A DNA stretch of 64,000 bases from Cyanoderma ruficeps (taxonomy: Eukaryota; Chordata; Aves; Passeriformes; Timaliidae): the NCBI GenBank assembly GCA_008694505.1, contig VZDJ01007747.1:11406200-11470199 (forward strand), read 5' to 3'. Below are positions 1 to 12,559 of this stretch, in pieces. The position numbers and the translations under genes were made by a program. A model generated the notes under the pieces. It ran no database searches and was not told the origin of the DNA. It worked only from the letters and a program-made list of their open reading frames with translations. Each line of letters starts with the position of its first letter. The stretch's first letter is position 1.

Positions 1-1310
1 CTCCTCCTCCTCCTCTGGTTCTGCTTTCTTCTTAGACCCTGCAGGCCTACCTGGGCCCTTTTTTCCTCCATCACTCTTGCTCTTGGCACGATATGCTGCA
101 ATATCCTGCAAGAAAAATACTGTTAAGTTGCTAGCAATAGAACACTGAAGACAGATTTGTACTGCTTTAGTATTTCAGTACTACTGTACTGCATAGATCA
201 GATACAGTGCATGCAAAAAAAGCAGAATTTCCACATTGGGACTCTCATGCTTTAAATCTTAAAGCAAAAGAACATGCAATGCAGACAGTTTTAAGAATTT
301 TATGACCACAGTGCTTTGGAGTCTGACTATATTTATTTTAGCAAGCAGGTGACCTGTTTTCTGGTAGTAAGGCATGTTACTGGTAAAATCTCTAGACATG
401 TAAAAGCCACATCCAGGTTCACTGTAAGGGTTCCTGATACCTGCTCCGCCACACCTTTCCATGTCTTCTAAAGCTTGACGGATGCTGACGTAAGCATTAA
501 GAATTGTAAGTCCCATATTTGGGTACAAGACACATATTTACAGTGAACTCCACAACTTTAATTTTGTTTTCTTACTTTTACTTACCTTTTCATACTTCTC
601 CTTTAGCTTTGCAGCCTTCTGTTCATATGGCTGTTTATCTTTGGCCGACTGTTCAGACCACATTTCACCTAATTTCTTTGCCGTATCTCCAATAGACAAG
701 CCAGGATGATCATTTTTGATTTTTGGACGGTGTTCAGAACAGAAAAGGAAGAATGCAGATCTACATCAAGAGACAATGATTAAAGTTAAGTATCAAACTA
801 TTAAAACGGTTACTTTTTTCTGTGGGGAGGACAAAGTCATAGAAACACTCACGGTGGTCTTTTAGGAGCATTGGGATCCTTTTTCTTTCCCTTCTTCTCG
901 CCTTTGGGAGGAACATAGTTTTTCATCTCCCTGTCATAACGAGCTTTGTCTCCTTTAGCCATTTCTTCAAACTTTCCTTTTTCCTTGCTTGACATTGTCT
1001 GTGGACACACGGAGGGGAAAGAAGAGTCTGGATGAGATAAAGCAGCTACTGACCCACTAACGCCTAAGCAGCAGCTGCTGCCAGGGATCTTTTCCCAGCA
1101 GCCCGCAGCAGGGGTGGGGGCTGGCCCGGCAAGGGCTCAGCACGGCTCGGCCCCGCTCACCTTCCACCGCTCCGAGCACTTCCGCGAGAACTCTGCGAAG
1201 TTGACGGACGAGTCGGGGTGCTTCTTCTTGTGCTCTTCGCGGCACGTCTGCACGAAGTAGGCGTACGAGGACATCTTGCCCCGCGGCTTATTGGGGTCGC
1301 CTTTACCCAT
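1..1310 (-). CDS. HMGB2: HMGB2, high mobility group box 2 (3' end cut by window)
   Basis: Coding exons, read on the minus strand: 1310-1161, 998-853, 760-586 and 105-1 (continues off the window). All junctions are GT/AG and in phase, giving 192 residues; about 15-20 acidic residues are missing at the C-terminus. HMGB2 is a nuclear chromatin protein that bends DNA and assists transcription, V(D)J recombination and repair. Box A covers roughly residues 9-79 and contains the redox cysteines C23 and C45. Box B covers roughly 95-163 ([14 protein letters not shown], then C106). A basic linker ([13 protein letters not shown]) leads into the glutamate run. The assignment to HMGB2 rather than HMGB1 or HMGB3 rests on GDPNKPRGK at the start, [37 protein letters not shown] and the GPGRP linker. 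The start ATG has a strong context (GCC before it, G after it). Y18 replaces the F usual in mammals. Confidence 0.96.
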
Positions 1311-1331
1311 GGCGAGGTCGGCGGCGGGTCC
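1311..1331 (-). other. HMGB2: HMGB2 5' UTR part of the first coding exon
   Basis: On the minus strand a pyrimidine-rich stretch ending in CTCAG lies just upstream of the ATG. It makes a good splice acceptor (AG at 1333-1332), leaving about 21 untranslated bases before the start codon. This fits the HMGB family layout, in which the first exon is untranslated. Confidence 0.6.
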
Positions 1332-1848
1332 CTGAGGGAGGAGGTGGGTGGAGAGGCGTCGTGAGGCGGGGCCGCGCCTCAGGCCGTTCCCGCCTCTCAC
1401 CCGCCGGCGCCTTCCCGCCCCAGCGCGCCCGACCCCGCCCCCGCCGCAGCCCCTCTGCCCCTGCCCCCCCGCCGGGGCCGCGGCACCTTCCGCCGCCAGG
1501 CGCCTCTCCCCGCCCCCCGCGGCGGCTGCGGCGGGCAGCCCGCCCGGCCCCGCCGCCCGTGCCCCAGCCCTCCCCTCTGGGGCCGGAGCCACCGCCGCCC
1601 TCCCGGCCCCACCCGCCCGCCAGGAATCCTCCCCTCAGCCCCGGGCTTGCCGCTCGCCGCGGGAGCCCCTCGCTGCCTCTGCGCCCAGGACCGTCGCTGG
1701 TGTCCGCTCCTTCCCACTCTCCCTCAGTCCCTCCCGGCGCGCTCACGCTCCGCGGGTACGCGGGCCTTGCCTGGCTGAGCGGAGCGGGCGGCGCGGGGCT
1801 CTGCTCCCTCAGGTGCTGCTGCCGAATGGTACCCGGCCGCGCACTTAC

Positions 1849-1925
1849 CGCCTCTTGTTTTCCGCGGCACTGCCCGCCACAGCAACCCGACCCGCGGCGC
1901 CCGAGAACCCGCCCTCTGCCTCAGC
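1849..1925 (-). other. HMGB2: HMGB2 untranslated exon 1 (predicted; 5' end uncertain)
   Basis: On the minus strand a consensus donor (CG then GTAAGT, GT at 1848-1847) lies 517 bases upstream of the proposed acceptor. It sits just downstream of the CCAAT/CHR/CRE cluster. The 3' boundary of the exon is read from the sequence; the transcription start is only a guess from promoter spacing. Confidence 0.5.
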
Positions 1926-2217
1926 CCATTGGCTGCCGCGCCGGTTCAAACTGCCCGAGGCTCCGCCTCCTGGCGCAAAGACCGGACGTGATTGGCGGTC
2001 TCGCACTGACGTCAGCGGCCGAGCTACTCCCGGGCTAGGTCGAGCGCGAGGGGGTCGTTGGCGCTCATACCCGTTGGAACCGGTTGGGGTGAGGAGAGCG
2101 GGGAGGCGGGGCTGGGCTGGGCGGAGCGTGCTGGGCAGTGATTGGGGGAGAGGGCCGGTTTAAAAAACCGCGGGGTCCCCGCCATTGGCCGGCGGGGGCT
2201 GCGGGCGATCTGATTGG
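1925..2217 (-). promoter_or_regulatory. HMGB2: HMGB2 proximal promoter: CCAAT array, CRE and CHR-like site
   Basis: Five ATTGG motifs on the plus strand, that is CCAAT toward HMGB2, lie at 1928-1932, 1991-1995, 2141-2145, 2184-2188 and 2213-2217, all in one orientation. A perfect palindromic CRE (TGACGTCA) is at 2007-2014. A TTTGAA element reading toward HMGB2 is at 1945-1950, matching the cell-cycle homology region (CHR). CCAAT (NF-Y) plus CHR is the known layout of DREAM/MuvB-regulated cell-cycle promoters, and HMGB2 is a proliferation-linked gene. The motifs are seen directly; factor binding is inferred. Confidence 0.65.
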
Positions 2218-2799
2218 GCGGGGCGCGGGGGCTGCAGCGTGGTTTAAAAATACAAAGGGAGCGGGGCCGGCGGTGGGCTGGGCAGCGCGCGCTGGGAGTG
2301 CGGCGGGTCCCTCAGCCCTGCCTGCCCCGGCTCGGGGGCGGCCGAGATGGCAGCGCCGCCCTCCGCCTCTGTCCTTTCCTCCGTGGGGCGGGGGTCTGGG
2401 GGGCAGCAGCCGCTGGCTGTAAAGCTGGGCTGAAAGTTCGGTTTCGGTGCCCAAGCAAGCCCCGTTCCTGGGAGCCCCCGAGCCGGCCCGGCCCGGCCCG
2501 CCCTGACGCGGTGTAGAGGCTGCGGTGGTGCCCGTTCCCGGCCCCAGTCCGGGGTCCCCCCACGGAAGGAGTGTCTGGTTTGTAGCGGTCCCTAGGCAGA
2601 GAGAGCTCCTGCTCCCCTCTCGCAGGCTGGACGGGTTTGGAAGAGCCCTGCTTGTGAGAGGTGGGTTCCCCCACTCAGGCCGCGGCACGGGCACCGGCGC
2701 TGAGAAGGGAAGGTGTCGGCTGTCCGAGCTTGGTGCTCTGTAAAAGTGCAAGCTGCAGCAGGGGAAAGCCCGGGACCCAATCTGGGTCCGACTGAGGTT

Positions 2800-2831
2800 T
2801 TAATGCAAACCACGCCTGTGGTTTGCATTAA
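2800..2831. repeat. Perfect 14-bp inverted repeat with 4-base spacer
   Basis: Arms at 2800-2813 (TTAATGCAAACCAC) and 2818-2831 are exact reverse complements, separated by GCCT. Each arm holds an octamer-like ATGCAAAC and a RUNX-type core (ACCAC / TGTGGTTT). It lies at the outer edge of the HMGB2 CpG island. It could be a paired factor-binding site or a cruciform-prone hairpin; no transcript is evident. Confidence 0.9.
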
Positions 2832-2849
2832 TGCTTTCAAGTGTACCGC

Positions 2850-5800
2850 TAGCAGCAAATGTGGCACTTTGGGTCTGGGGAGAAAACTGACGTTTCCATA
2901 CAGTCGTTTATACTGCCATGACACGATACTGGTTTTGCTGGTGTTGGTTTTCTTCTGTCTGCTTATTTTCATCCAGTTCTCTACTTTGGATAAATGTTCT
3001 TAGTAATCTAAAACACTTGTTTTTTCAGGTGTAGTTTACAGCCCTACTGAAAAGCAGGTTTCTGGTTTTTGTTTACTGAAGATGTGATGCCTTCAGTTGA
3101 GCTTTAATCATGTTAACCTTCCTCAATGGTAAGAAAAAACAAATCCCTAAGCTATGTGAGAGTATTGACTGGCTGCAGGTGTGAGCGTGGTCAGTGTCTT
3201 GATCCCCAGTTGCCCCCGTTCGGAGTTGTTCTATGAGAAGAACTCATCAGGTACAGTTCTTCAAGCCTTTCTCCTTTCCCTTCTGACAAGTACAGGTTCA
3301 TGTGGAACAGTTCACTAATGTGGTAGTAAATGCCTCCTTTATCCCTCTTTCATTTTAAGCTTTGTGTATTTGTCTAAACTGTAGCCCTTAAAGCCAAAAT
3401 CCACTACGGAAGAGGATAATTGGGAGGTGAATTGACAGAGCAACCCCAGATATGCATTCCCTCTGCAGATGTCAAAGCCTTCACAAGCCAGTTATCCAAA
3501 ATCTTCTATCAGTTCACTTATGTGGCTGTTACTTTTGACAGTGTTTAGCATACAAATAAAGCTTAGCCTTCCTTACCTTCTAAAATAACCATTTTCATGA
3601 GGAATGTTTCATGTTCCAGTTTGGGCTTGTTATTGCTGTATTCCACTGCTTCTCTGTAGCAAATTAATGTTCTTAGTTCTGTGAAGGTCTATCCATCCAC
3701 TTTGCAGAGAGTTGTTTTGTCATGTGGCTTTAAAAATGCCTCTACTTCATATTTTACATGGAAAGTGCTATTTTGTTTGATGAGTTAAGCTGCCAGATGA
3801 GTCACTCATTTACTTTATCTTAAACCACCTCTGTATGACAGCTTTTTGTGAAGTGTTTTCTAGTTAATAAAGCAATTTTGTAAAAGATTGTAGAATTTTA
3901 CAATACTGGTGTGTACTAAGTGAATCGTAGTACAACCATTGGTATCTGTGGTATTCCTTGCTTGCCAGACTCACCTAGACACTCTCTGCCAGTTATTGGA
4001 GGGAAGGGGGGGGAAAAAGCTTTAGGTAAGTTTTATTAACATTTTCACTCTTTTAACATCAATGTAGCATGTTCATGGAAAAAAATTACTTTGGAAGAGT
4101 CTTTGGAAATTGTGTGATGTAATTGCAGTCAGGCTTCTGCTGTTGCATCTGTTTTTATATCTGCTCTAAGAATATGAAGAAAATTATTGTGGAAAAGCAG
4201 GTGGGGTGAGAAAGTGTAATTATTGCTATGGGAAAAATGAGATCTGCCTTTCAAATGATTTAATCAAATGTTTTAAGAAAGAAATTAGGATCTTTAAATG
4301 TTCTTACTTGGAAAAGAAAGCTTTTGTACCCTTTATTAGATCCATAGAGTGTTACATCATGCTGTCTCATACAACACAGGGCACATAAGAAACTGAAGAG
4401 TTGTACTCCTTAACATCTGCCTGTCCTTCCAACAAGGAAGGCAGTATTGAGAATTTTCCATGCTTGAACATGATACTGGAAGCTTCCCACAGCAGTGCCA
4501 ATGCTGAAAGCCCCACACAAGAATGCTGATGTTAGGAATTTGTCATTCCCAAAGCTATGCCTTCCTCCCAGCACCCTCGTGCCTGGAAAAGTGCTTCTCT
4601 GTTTCCACAATAAGCTGTCACTGTTTTTCATTGTGCCGCACTGTTCCTTTTCAGACGAAAACACAATTTCTGTCTGCAGAGATTCAGTCACTGTTACTCT
4701 TCTAAAGCAGTGATCTGTGCAGTATTGACTTTGGTCGGTATGCGTGGTTAATTTATTAACCACATGTGCATGACAGTTGTGGGGAAGAAGCATAGACTCC
4801 AGAACTTGGAGTTGACTTCAGTGTGAATAATTCTGCTCATGAAATGACTCTTAGGTTTTATAGCTCCCTGGCTTTGAGCCCTTCTGAGCTTCTAATCTGC
4901 TCCACAATTTGTGGTGCTATTGTTAACTCAGCCCAATCTTTGGTAAACTGCAAGTGAGGAGAGAATAAGCAATGAGGCTAGAAATGCTGGATGGAAGGTA
5001 GAGAAAAGACCAGATGGGTGAGACTGGGTTATGGAGCTGAGAAAAGGATTTAGAGTATGTCATGAACAACAAAAATGTGTGATGTGAGTGATACTGCTTT
5101 CTGTCATACTGTATCTCTTGGCTTCTGTGGGCTGCTTCTAGAGCTTTTCTGGATAGTGGTGTCAGTGTGGACAAAGCAAGGCAAGAAAGGAACAAAGGCC
5201 TTCTATTTGAATGACATCATCAGCGGATCCATTAGAACAGATATTGTTCAGCTGCAGAGATTGCAAACTACAGTTGTGTGACCTTAACTCTGACCAAACT
5301 TTTATTCTGATGTAAGTGTACTTAGGTAGTGATGCTGTCAGTTTTAATTCAGTCAGTTGGATAAGAAAATGCTGTCACTTCCAAGAAAATCTCCTGCTAG
5401 CCAAATTCCTGTATGGAATATGCCTTAATGTAGCCTAGTGCCAGTAAATTTCTGCTTTGGAAAGTTATCACTCTTGATTGATAGTCAATTTCTTCTTTTG
5501 GACTTGAAAAGTCAGTGGATGAATAATGAAAGTGAGGTAAAACTGCTCTCAGTTTTAATCAAACCAAACTTCACTAATAGGAATGGAAGATGTTGAAAGA
5601 AAAGCAAATTTAGCTTTAATCAGCAGGGGTTTTTTGTTACAGAAAAAAAAGATTAAAATGCAAGACACAAAAGGCATTTAAGTAGGTCACTGCTTTGAAA
5701 ACCCCTTTTAATGTGAATTACAAAGTCTACAGACAGCAACAACGTTGTGGGCCTATTTTTTGTAAACATCTCTCACTAGATATATGGTGGGAGCTTTAGG

Positions 5801-8800
5801 ATGAAAAGCAAAAATCAAAACTATTTAAGCTACTGCTTACCGAAATTCAACACAAAACTTATTTTGTTGTAGTGTTCCAGTTATAAACAGTTACTTTCTT
5901 TGTATTTTGATAAAAACACATATAACTGGGCTGCCCTAAAGTTTACAAAACTGGTATTTCTGTCAATATCTTAAAAAATTGCATTTAAGATAATGTCTTT
6001 AAAATTCCCCAATTTTTCTGGTGTTATACAAAGTGTAAATAATACGTATGTTGTAAAAATGAAATGTATTTATCCTTTAAACATTAGGGTTTTATTGTGT
6101 GGGCCATTGTAAAGCCTGCATAACCAGTTAAGCAGCTCATAGGCAAATGCAGCAGTGTAAGTTACACCAGGCTGGGTTAGTCTGAAAGCTCAGGAGCTTG
6201 CTTTGACTTTGTGCTGTGTACCCAATACCTAAAACAAAGGCAGCCTGCATTAGACACTATCTGGGACAGCTGCAGAGCAAAGGCTGGAACTGCAGTGGTC
6301 ATATGTTAAGAAACAAATACAACAAATCTCTTCTGGTACTAACAGGGATAATAGGAACAATAGCAATTCCTGATCAGAGTAATTGCTACCTGAACCTTTT
6401 CAGTCTTAATTTGACAATAACTTTTTTTGCTTTGGGTTTACAAGCTTTTAACTTTTTTTTTATCTTTGTTTTTCTATTCTCCTGGCTTTCACTCACTTTC
6501 TTGTTTACGTTCAAAGTAATACTCATGCAACATTTTCCCCTCAAGATATTTGAAAATTTTCTTTGTTTTGCTATACTGCTAATACCTTTTTACATGTATG
6601 AGAAGAAAGCAACAATTTGTCTTTCTATATTGGATAGTTTCACAGGCAGCTGAGAGAGGCTCTGAAATGTGAGTAGTCTTTATTTACAGTAAGAATATGG
6701 TTTAAATGGGTAAGAAAAGTTTCTGTTCTTCTCTCTGCCTCCCCCAAACTCTTCCACCATTGGTAAACGTTGGTACTTTGCCTGAAACACATACAATTTA
6801 CTCTTAAAAATGAAATTTAATTGCCAATAAAATTGTTCTGTCTTTTGTGAATGGGAGAGCATAGTTTGAGAACTTTTCTTTTTCCTCCTTCTAAGCTGTA
6901 AGACAAAGGGTTGGACTGCATCTGGCCCTGGAGGTGAGACATCCAGTGAGGAGATCTAAAGAGGCTGTAGTCACAGTCCAGCTTCTGAATAGTTGTGTTT
7001 GACACTAGCTGCTGGGACTTGCTGCTGCCAGAATGAAGCGCCTGTCAATGCATGGTGACTTACAAATACTGATACGTTTTTACAGAACAAACCAGAATGC
7101 TTTGTTTGTAAATGCTTTGTTTGTACCTTTGTCCACTCTGAGGGACTGTTTCCTTCTGTGGTCATGTGGCCTAGAAACTTAAAATGAGGCTGAGCCTGAC
7201 AGTAGAATCTGTTTCTTATGTCACTGCAGCTCTAAAGTCTCCTGGGAAAGAGAAAGTATAGTGGGAGTTGACAAGGCTCTGTTTGTCCTGGAGGAAGAAG
7301 CCAGGAGAGATAAGCAGGTTTGGCTGGTAACAACCAGGTACCTCTTAAGCGCTGTGATATTCATCAACACACTGGCCTTTGTCTTACATCCAGGTAGTGG
7401 AAAAGCTTAAATTAATTTCAATGGGTCTCATTAAAGTTAAATAGGTCTCAAATGTTAGTCGTGTGGCATGCATCCTGTGCTATTGTCAATGTAAACATTG
7501 CTGGAAGAACAATTTATTCTGTTGCTTGTGGCAACTAGTGCTGTGATATGTGTCATAGAAATGGCCACAGGATGCATAGGTGATCTGAGACTAGAAAGAA
7601 AATGCACATGAAGTTTTGAAATTGTTGATTGACTCATCAGTCTCATTTTTAGTCAAGGATCCCATGAGATTATCCACCAACTGGTGATATAAATGTATCA
7701 TTTCCTTACAGCACCCCATTGCATACCCTACTCTGTACGGCTAAAGTACTTTACAGTAACTGGGAAGGTTGCTTCACAGCTATTATGCTACTAGAAAATG
7801 TGTCTGTGTGTAATACCATCCAGAGCTCAAAGATAGGTTTGCTTATTCAAAGCTATGGAGAAACTAAATAGCAGCCCAAAACATGTCTCTTCCAGTTTTT
7901 AAAAGTTGAAAAACACAAGCATCTTTATGTGTAAACTCTCAACTTCAATGTAAACCTTTAAGAGTGAAACCACCCTGATGAATACCCTCCAGTTCTAAGG
8001 CTTGGTCATGTTGTGCAATTTTTATGTTGCTATACTTTATACTACTAATTACCATTTATATGATGCTAAATTATTGTAATATGTACAGATACTAAAAGCA
8101 GAGAACTTATTTTCTAGTAGTTAAGGTTTACTTTGTAAAGATATGATCCACTTTTGAACAGATTTTCATGATGTAATTAGAAACACAGACAATCGCACCA
8201 CAAAGAGGTGAAAGTTATGACGCAAAAGAGCTGTACTATTATTTTCCTAATTCTGACATAATTTACCAGATTATGTAAAATCCTGCTCCAGCAGTCACTT
8301 TTGGAAAGAGGTAAGGATTTTTTTTTTAGTGCCTGTGAACATTTGTAATAGCAAAGTTGGGTCTCATTTGTGATGTTTATAAAGTTAATAAATATTAAAA
8401 TCAAATACTTGGATAAAGAAAAAAAACCTGAAAAACCAACTTCTAAGCCCATATTTGTTTAAAACCTTTAATGTCGAAACTGGAGGGTGAGGGTCTTTTT
8501 TTAGTGTTCTGTGGTTTAGTGTATATCCTTCAGCAGTCAGACATACCTTCACAACTGTAAAGGCTAGAACTGTTACCAGTATAAAAGCTGAGACTAATGT
8601 TATCTTTCAAGTAAAGAAGTTGAGGTTTGAGAGCATTAAAGATGAACAGCAATATCTGAAAGAAGCAATGCTTTTTGTCCACTGCTGTGTATTGAATGTG
8701 AATAATAGCAGTAGGTACTATTCAAACATAGGAACGTAGTACATTCTACCTGGTGGCCATTTTTGGTGACGAACTTTGTTAAACATTTTAGCTGATCCTC

Positions 8801-11800
8801 TTCCCATAGTATTTCTCACTTAAGGGTTTATTGTCAAGTAATATCAGCAAAACCCAACTGCAATTCAGAACTATTGTTATGCTTGAGTTTGTTGGAGTAT
8901 AAGCCTATCTATATCTTTTACCCAGGAGCCGTGCAGGAGGTCAGGAAAAGCATTTAAACCCCAAACACGTGTAATTTTATCAATTCTTTTTTTATAAATG
9001 TGTCTGCATTAGTATCAGACTGTTTTGTTTTTACTAAGGGAATTCAAATATCAAATTGATGGCTTGATAGATGAAGTGTTCACTTGTTCCCAAGAGGTAC
9101 TTGAAACCTGCTGTTAACTTCAGCAAGAGCTAAGTCAGACCTAGAGATGTTTATAACTGTACTGCAAAGACAAGGGCACTCAAAGAGGCTTTAAGGCTAC
9201 AGAACTTTCCTTCTTCCCTTTCTGTAAAACAAATCAGAAGTGGATATGGGGGTGTAACAGAACTCTGTAGTTTCCAGATCCTCTGAGAAAACCATGAAGA
9301 TGGTGTAGTACGTGTTATACAAAGCAAGAGGTTAAAGCCATTGTCAAAATCTATATTTCTATAACAAGAAAACAGTGGCTCGCAAAATGCAAGACTGTAG
9401 CACAGAGTATATACAGTGCTTTTGTGGTATCAAGAGTGCATTAGAGACCAGCAAAATTTACTGAAAAGATATGACAGTTTATCTTACAGAGAAAAAAATC
9501 TGAGCAAGATTTTTATTCAATTTCAAAGGACTGAAAAAGAAATTCTTAAGCAATATACTACATCGGTCTGTTACTTCTGGTTAAATTTTTACTGCCTTAC
9601 CCAAAACCTCTGGGGGTGATACTTTGCCTCAATATGTTCCAGATAGCTGGTTACCTTTCTGAAGAGCATGAGTGATGGTTTAGTAGGGTCTCTTTCTAAC
9701 TGTGCAATCTCATATAATGTGGAACAAAATGTTAATCAAAGCAACCTGGATGAACAAGAGATCAGTGACTGTGAAACAAGCAGATGGAGGTGCACTTGGG
9801 TCGAGTGGAGGCTTCTGAGGAGGAGGAGGAAGGGTGTTGAAACTGAGGGGTACCTAAGGCAAAGCTGGAAATTGGCTTCTCTGCTTCTGTGTGGTGATTG
9901 TGTTTGAGCTCTCTCTCCTAACTCATCCATCCTTGTTTAAGTCCACCAATAAACAATTTGTCAAGTACATTTAACAAAGAACATAACATAACTTTTGCAC
10001 CTAAGAACAATGCCTTCTACCAGAAGATCCTTTGATGGTTCCTGTAACTAATGGCTTATTGTGAAACGGAATTTGCACAAACCATTAAGGGGACTGTATT
10101 ACAAAGTTTTAAAGCTTTTACAGTACATGGGTTTATCAGTTTTAATCCTAAATTATTCTTAAAATAAAATGTGTAGCTTTGGACCTTATTAACTGCTTTA
10201 AATCTTTTAATAAAAGCCTGTGTTCTATACACTCTTTCATACATCTTGAGTTTCCATTGTACAAGGCCAAATGCTTAAAAAAAGATTGGCTTCAGCTGGA
10301 TTCAGACCTGGAAATAATTCTGGTTAAAGTTATGATTTTTTTTTCTATTACTGCACTCCTTGAACCATATACAATAAGCTGTATCTGTACTAAGACAGAT
10401 AAGGTTTTGTTACACAATTAATTGTCTGAAATTATATTTTAACTATCCTAGCCTAAAACATGTAAAGAAGTAAAAAAAATACAGTTTGTAGGTAAGTTCC
10501 AATATTCCTATGCTTTGAGTCTATGCTTTAACAAATTTGGACAATAAATTGGAAGCACAGCAACAGGCAGTAGCAAGTTAAGTGGTGCTGGAGTGGGAAA
10601 GGAAAATGAGATATTAAAAAAAATCAGAAAACAAAAGAAAAATAAAAAAAAGCACTTGTTTCTGGTAAGAAAGGAGAGATTTGGTCACTGTTCTTATCAC
10701 AGCCTATGAATGCTTATCAAGTAGGTTGCTTTTTTATTAAAACCACCAGGGTGTGTGGTGGAATTTGCAGAATTTTTCAAGTGTTTTAAAGGAATCTTTT
10801 GTCACTGAAGTAGTTACAATACATAAAAAATAAAATAGGTATTTGCTGAGAAGTGTATACCACTACTTTTCCTTATTATTCCTTTTGATAACAGGATAAT
10901 TTCAGATGCTGAACACAAGTGCACTAATGTACCCTTGGACTTCAAGTGAATGGGACCTGCTGGGGAAGGGAATCATCCTCCCCAGCTGAACTTTATGCCG
11001 TGGAAATGCATACAAAGTTGCGAGCCACATTTATCTTCCAGGATTGATTACTAGTAACGTGTTTGCAATGTGCCTGCAATATATCCAAGGTGATGTATCT
11101 GATTATCATTCTTCTCTCTCAAATTACAAAACACATCAATCAAAAGCTAACAGGAGCAGGGACATATGGCATCTCAGAGAAGCACAAGCTGCTAGGCTCC
11201 CACCTGTGCCTGGCCTGCCTCAGTGCTAGGAGGGGCCACTGAGTCCCGCTGACTTCAGAGCTTGGGAGCTGTGAATTCAGACAGACTTTTTGGGATGCTG
11301 TAGTTCCTGCTCTTTCTGCATGTCACTTACAAGTCATCCATGCTGTGTTCTTGGCACCCCCAAGGGATATAGATTACTGCTGCCTTCTGTAGTGCTCAGC
11401 TCTGCTGTGAGTACTAGTGACATGTCATCTACAGGGTAGTTGGTTTGGAGCTGCTCTTTCCTTTGAACTGATTTAATTTTTGAAGTTTAATCAGGATATG
11501 TTTGCAATGCTGCATGTTTTTATGTTTATTTAAAATATTTCCCCATACATGCTTTATTTATATACAAATACTTATGATAGCCAGTACAAGAGTTTGTTAA
11601 AAAAATCATAATTTTAGACAACATATTCTACAATGATTTTTTATTTAATATAGCCCAAGCTTCATGAAAGTTTGCAAATCCATTTTGTAGTAAGCTTCAT
11701 GCTGTCTGATAAGCCCATGTAGCTGCAGCTCTTTATATTTTTCATCCCACATGTGATGCAAGATTAAAAGTGACATGATTTCTTTGTTACTGTAAGTAGG

Positions 11801-12500
11801 CGTTCATACCAAATGAGGAGGCCATCCCCAGTCACACGGTCCTGCCCTTCTACTGTATCATCCTGTATGCTGGGGCATCCTGCAACTAAGCAGTAAAGGA
11901 GATCAGGATTAAATCTAAACAATTTTTCTTGTTGCCAGCCTAGTTGTAACCCAATAGAGTTTGCTGCGCAGCCACAGACATGTTTTTATGGGCACAAAGA
12001 AACACAGGGCACAAGTGTGAAAACAAGCAGCTTACAGCAGAAGCAGAACCATCTTCCTAAGTCCCACAACTCTCTTATTGTGACCTAAGCATGAAACTAC
12101 AATACTACCTTACTTGAAATTACGCTTAAAAATTGGCATCTTGGCAAGCACGGCTGCGTAACGTAATCAGGCTTTTAACTACTCCCAAACTGTACAAAGA
12201 GGATCAGAAATATTTAAAATGCACAAATGATCCTTCCATCAAACCAAACAACAGCAACCAGATTGACATATTTTATGCTCACAATAAGTTCAAGTCCATC
12301 TACAAAAAAAAAAACAAAGGGACCTCAAAAGACATAGTCTGAGAGTCTAGAAATTGCTATTCGTGACCCAGATTTCCACAGAAGAATTCCTGGAACTCAC
12401 CCTTGTCCCACTTTTCCCAAAACATGCTTCCTATATTCTCAAATTTTAAGGTCTGCTATGATTGTTATTGGGTTTTTTGTTCTTTTTTATCTTAGCATTA
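2850..12500. other. Intergenic DNA between HMGB2 and SAP30
   Basis: AT-rich sequence with frequent stops in every frame and no recognisable protein, RNA gene or full repeat. Small local repeats occur, such as a roughly 15-base direct duplication near 7097-7125 (AATGCTTTGTTTGTA twice). Short A and T runs are scattered throughout. Open frames in this interval are short and none resembles a known family. Confidence 0.6.
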
Positions 12501-12559
12501 TTACAGTTTTCGAAAGTTTGATGTTACAAGAAACTCAAAGAGTTAAACCTTTGCTTCTT

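Larger units (their letters stand above)
1050..2745. promoter_or_regulatory. HMGB2: CpG island over the HMGB2 promoter and first exons
   Basis: This is a dense run of G+C with frequent CpG, in sharp contrast to the AT-rich DNA from about 2.8 kb onward and to the interior HMGB2 exons. Long open frames on both strands here (for example 1348-2163 plus and 2065-2751 minus) are made of Pro/Ala/Gly/Arg and reflect base composition, not genes. Confidence 0.85.

Noticed and set aside
1348..2163. 271-residue plus-strand open frame in the HMGB2 CpG island
   Set aside because: Pro/Ala/Arg-rich low-complexity translation, overlapping frames on both strands, no family match; explained by GC content.
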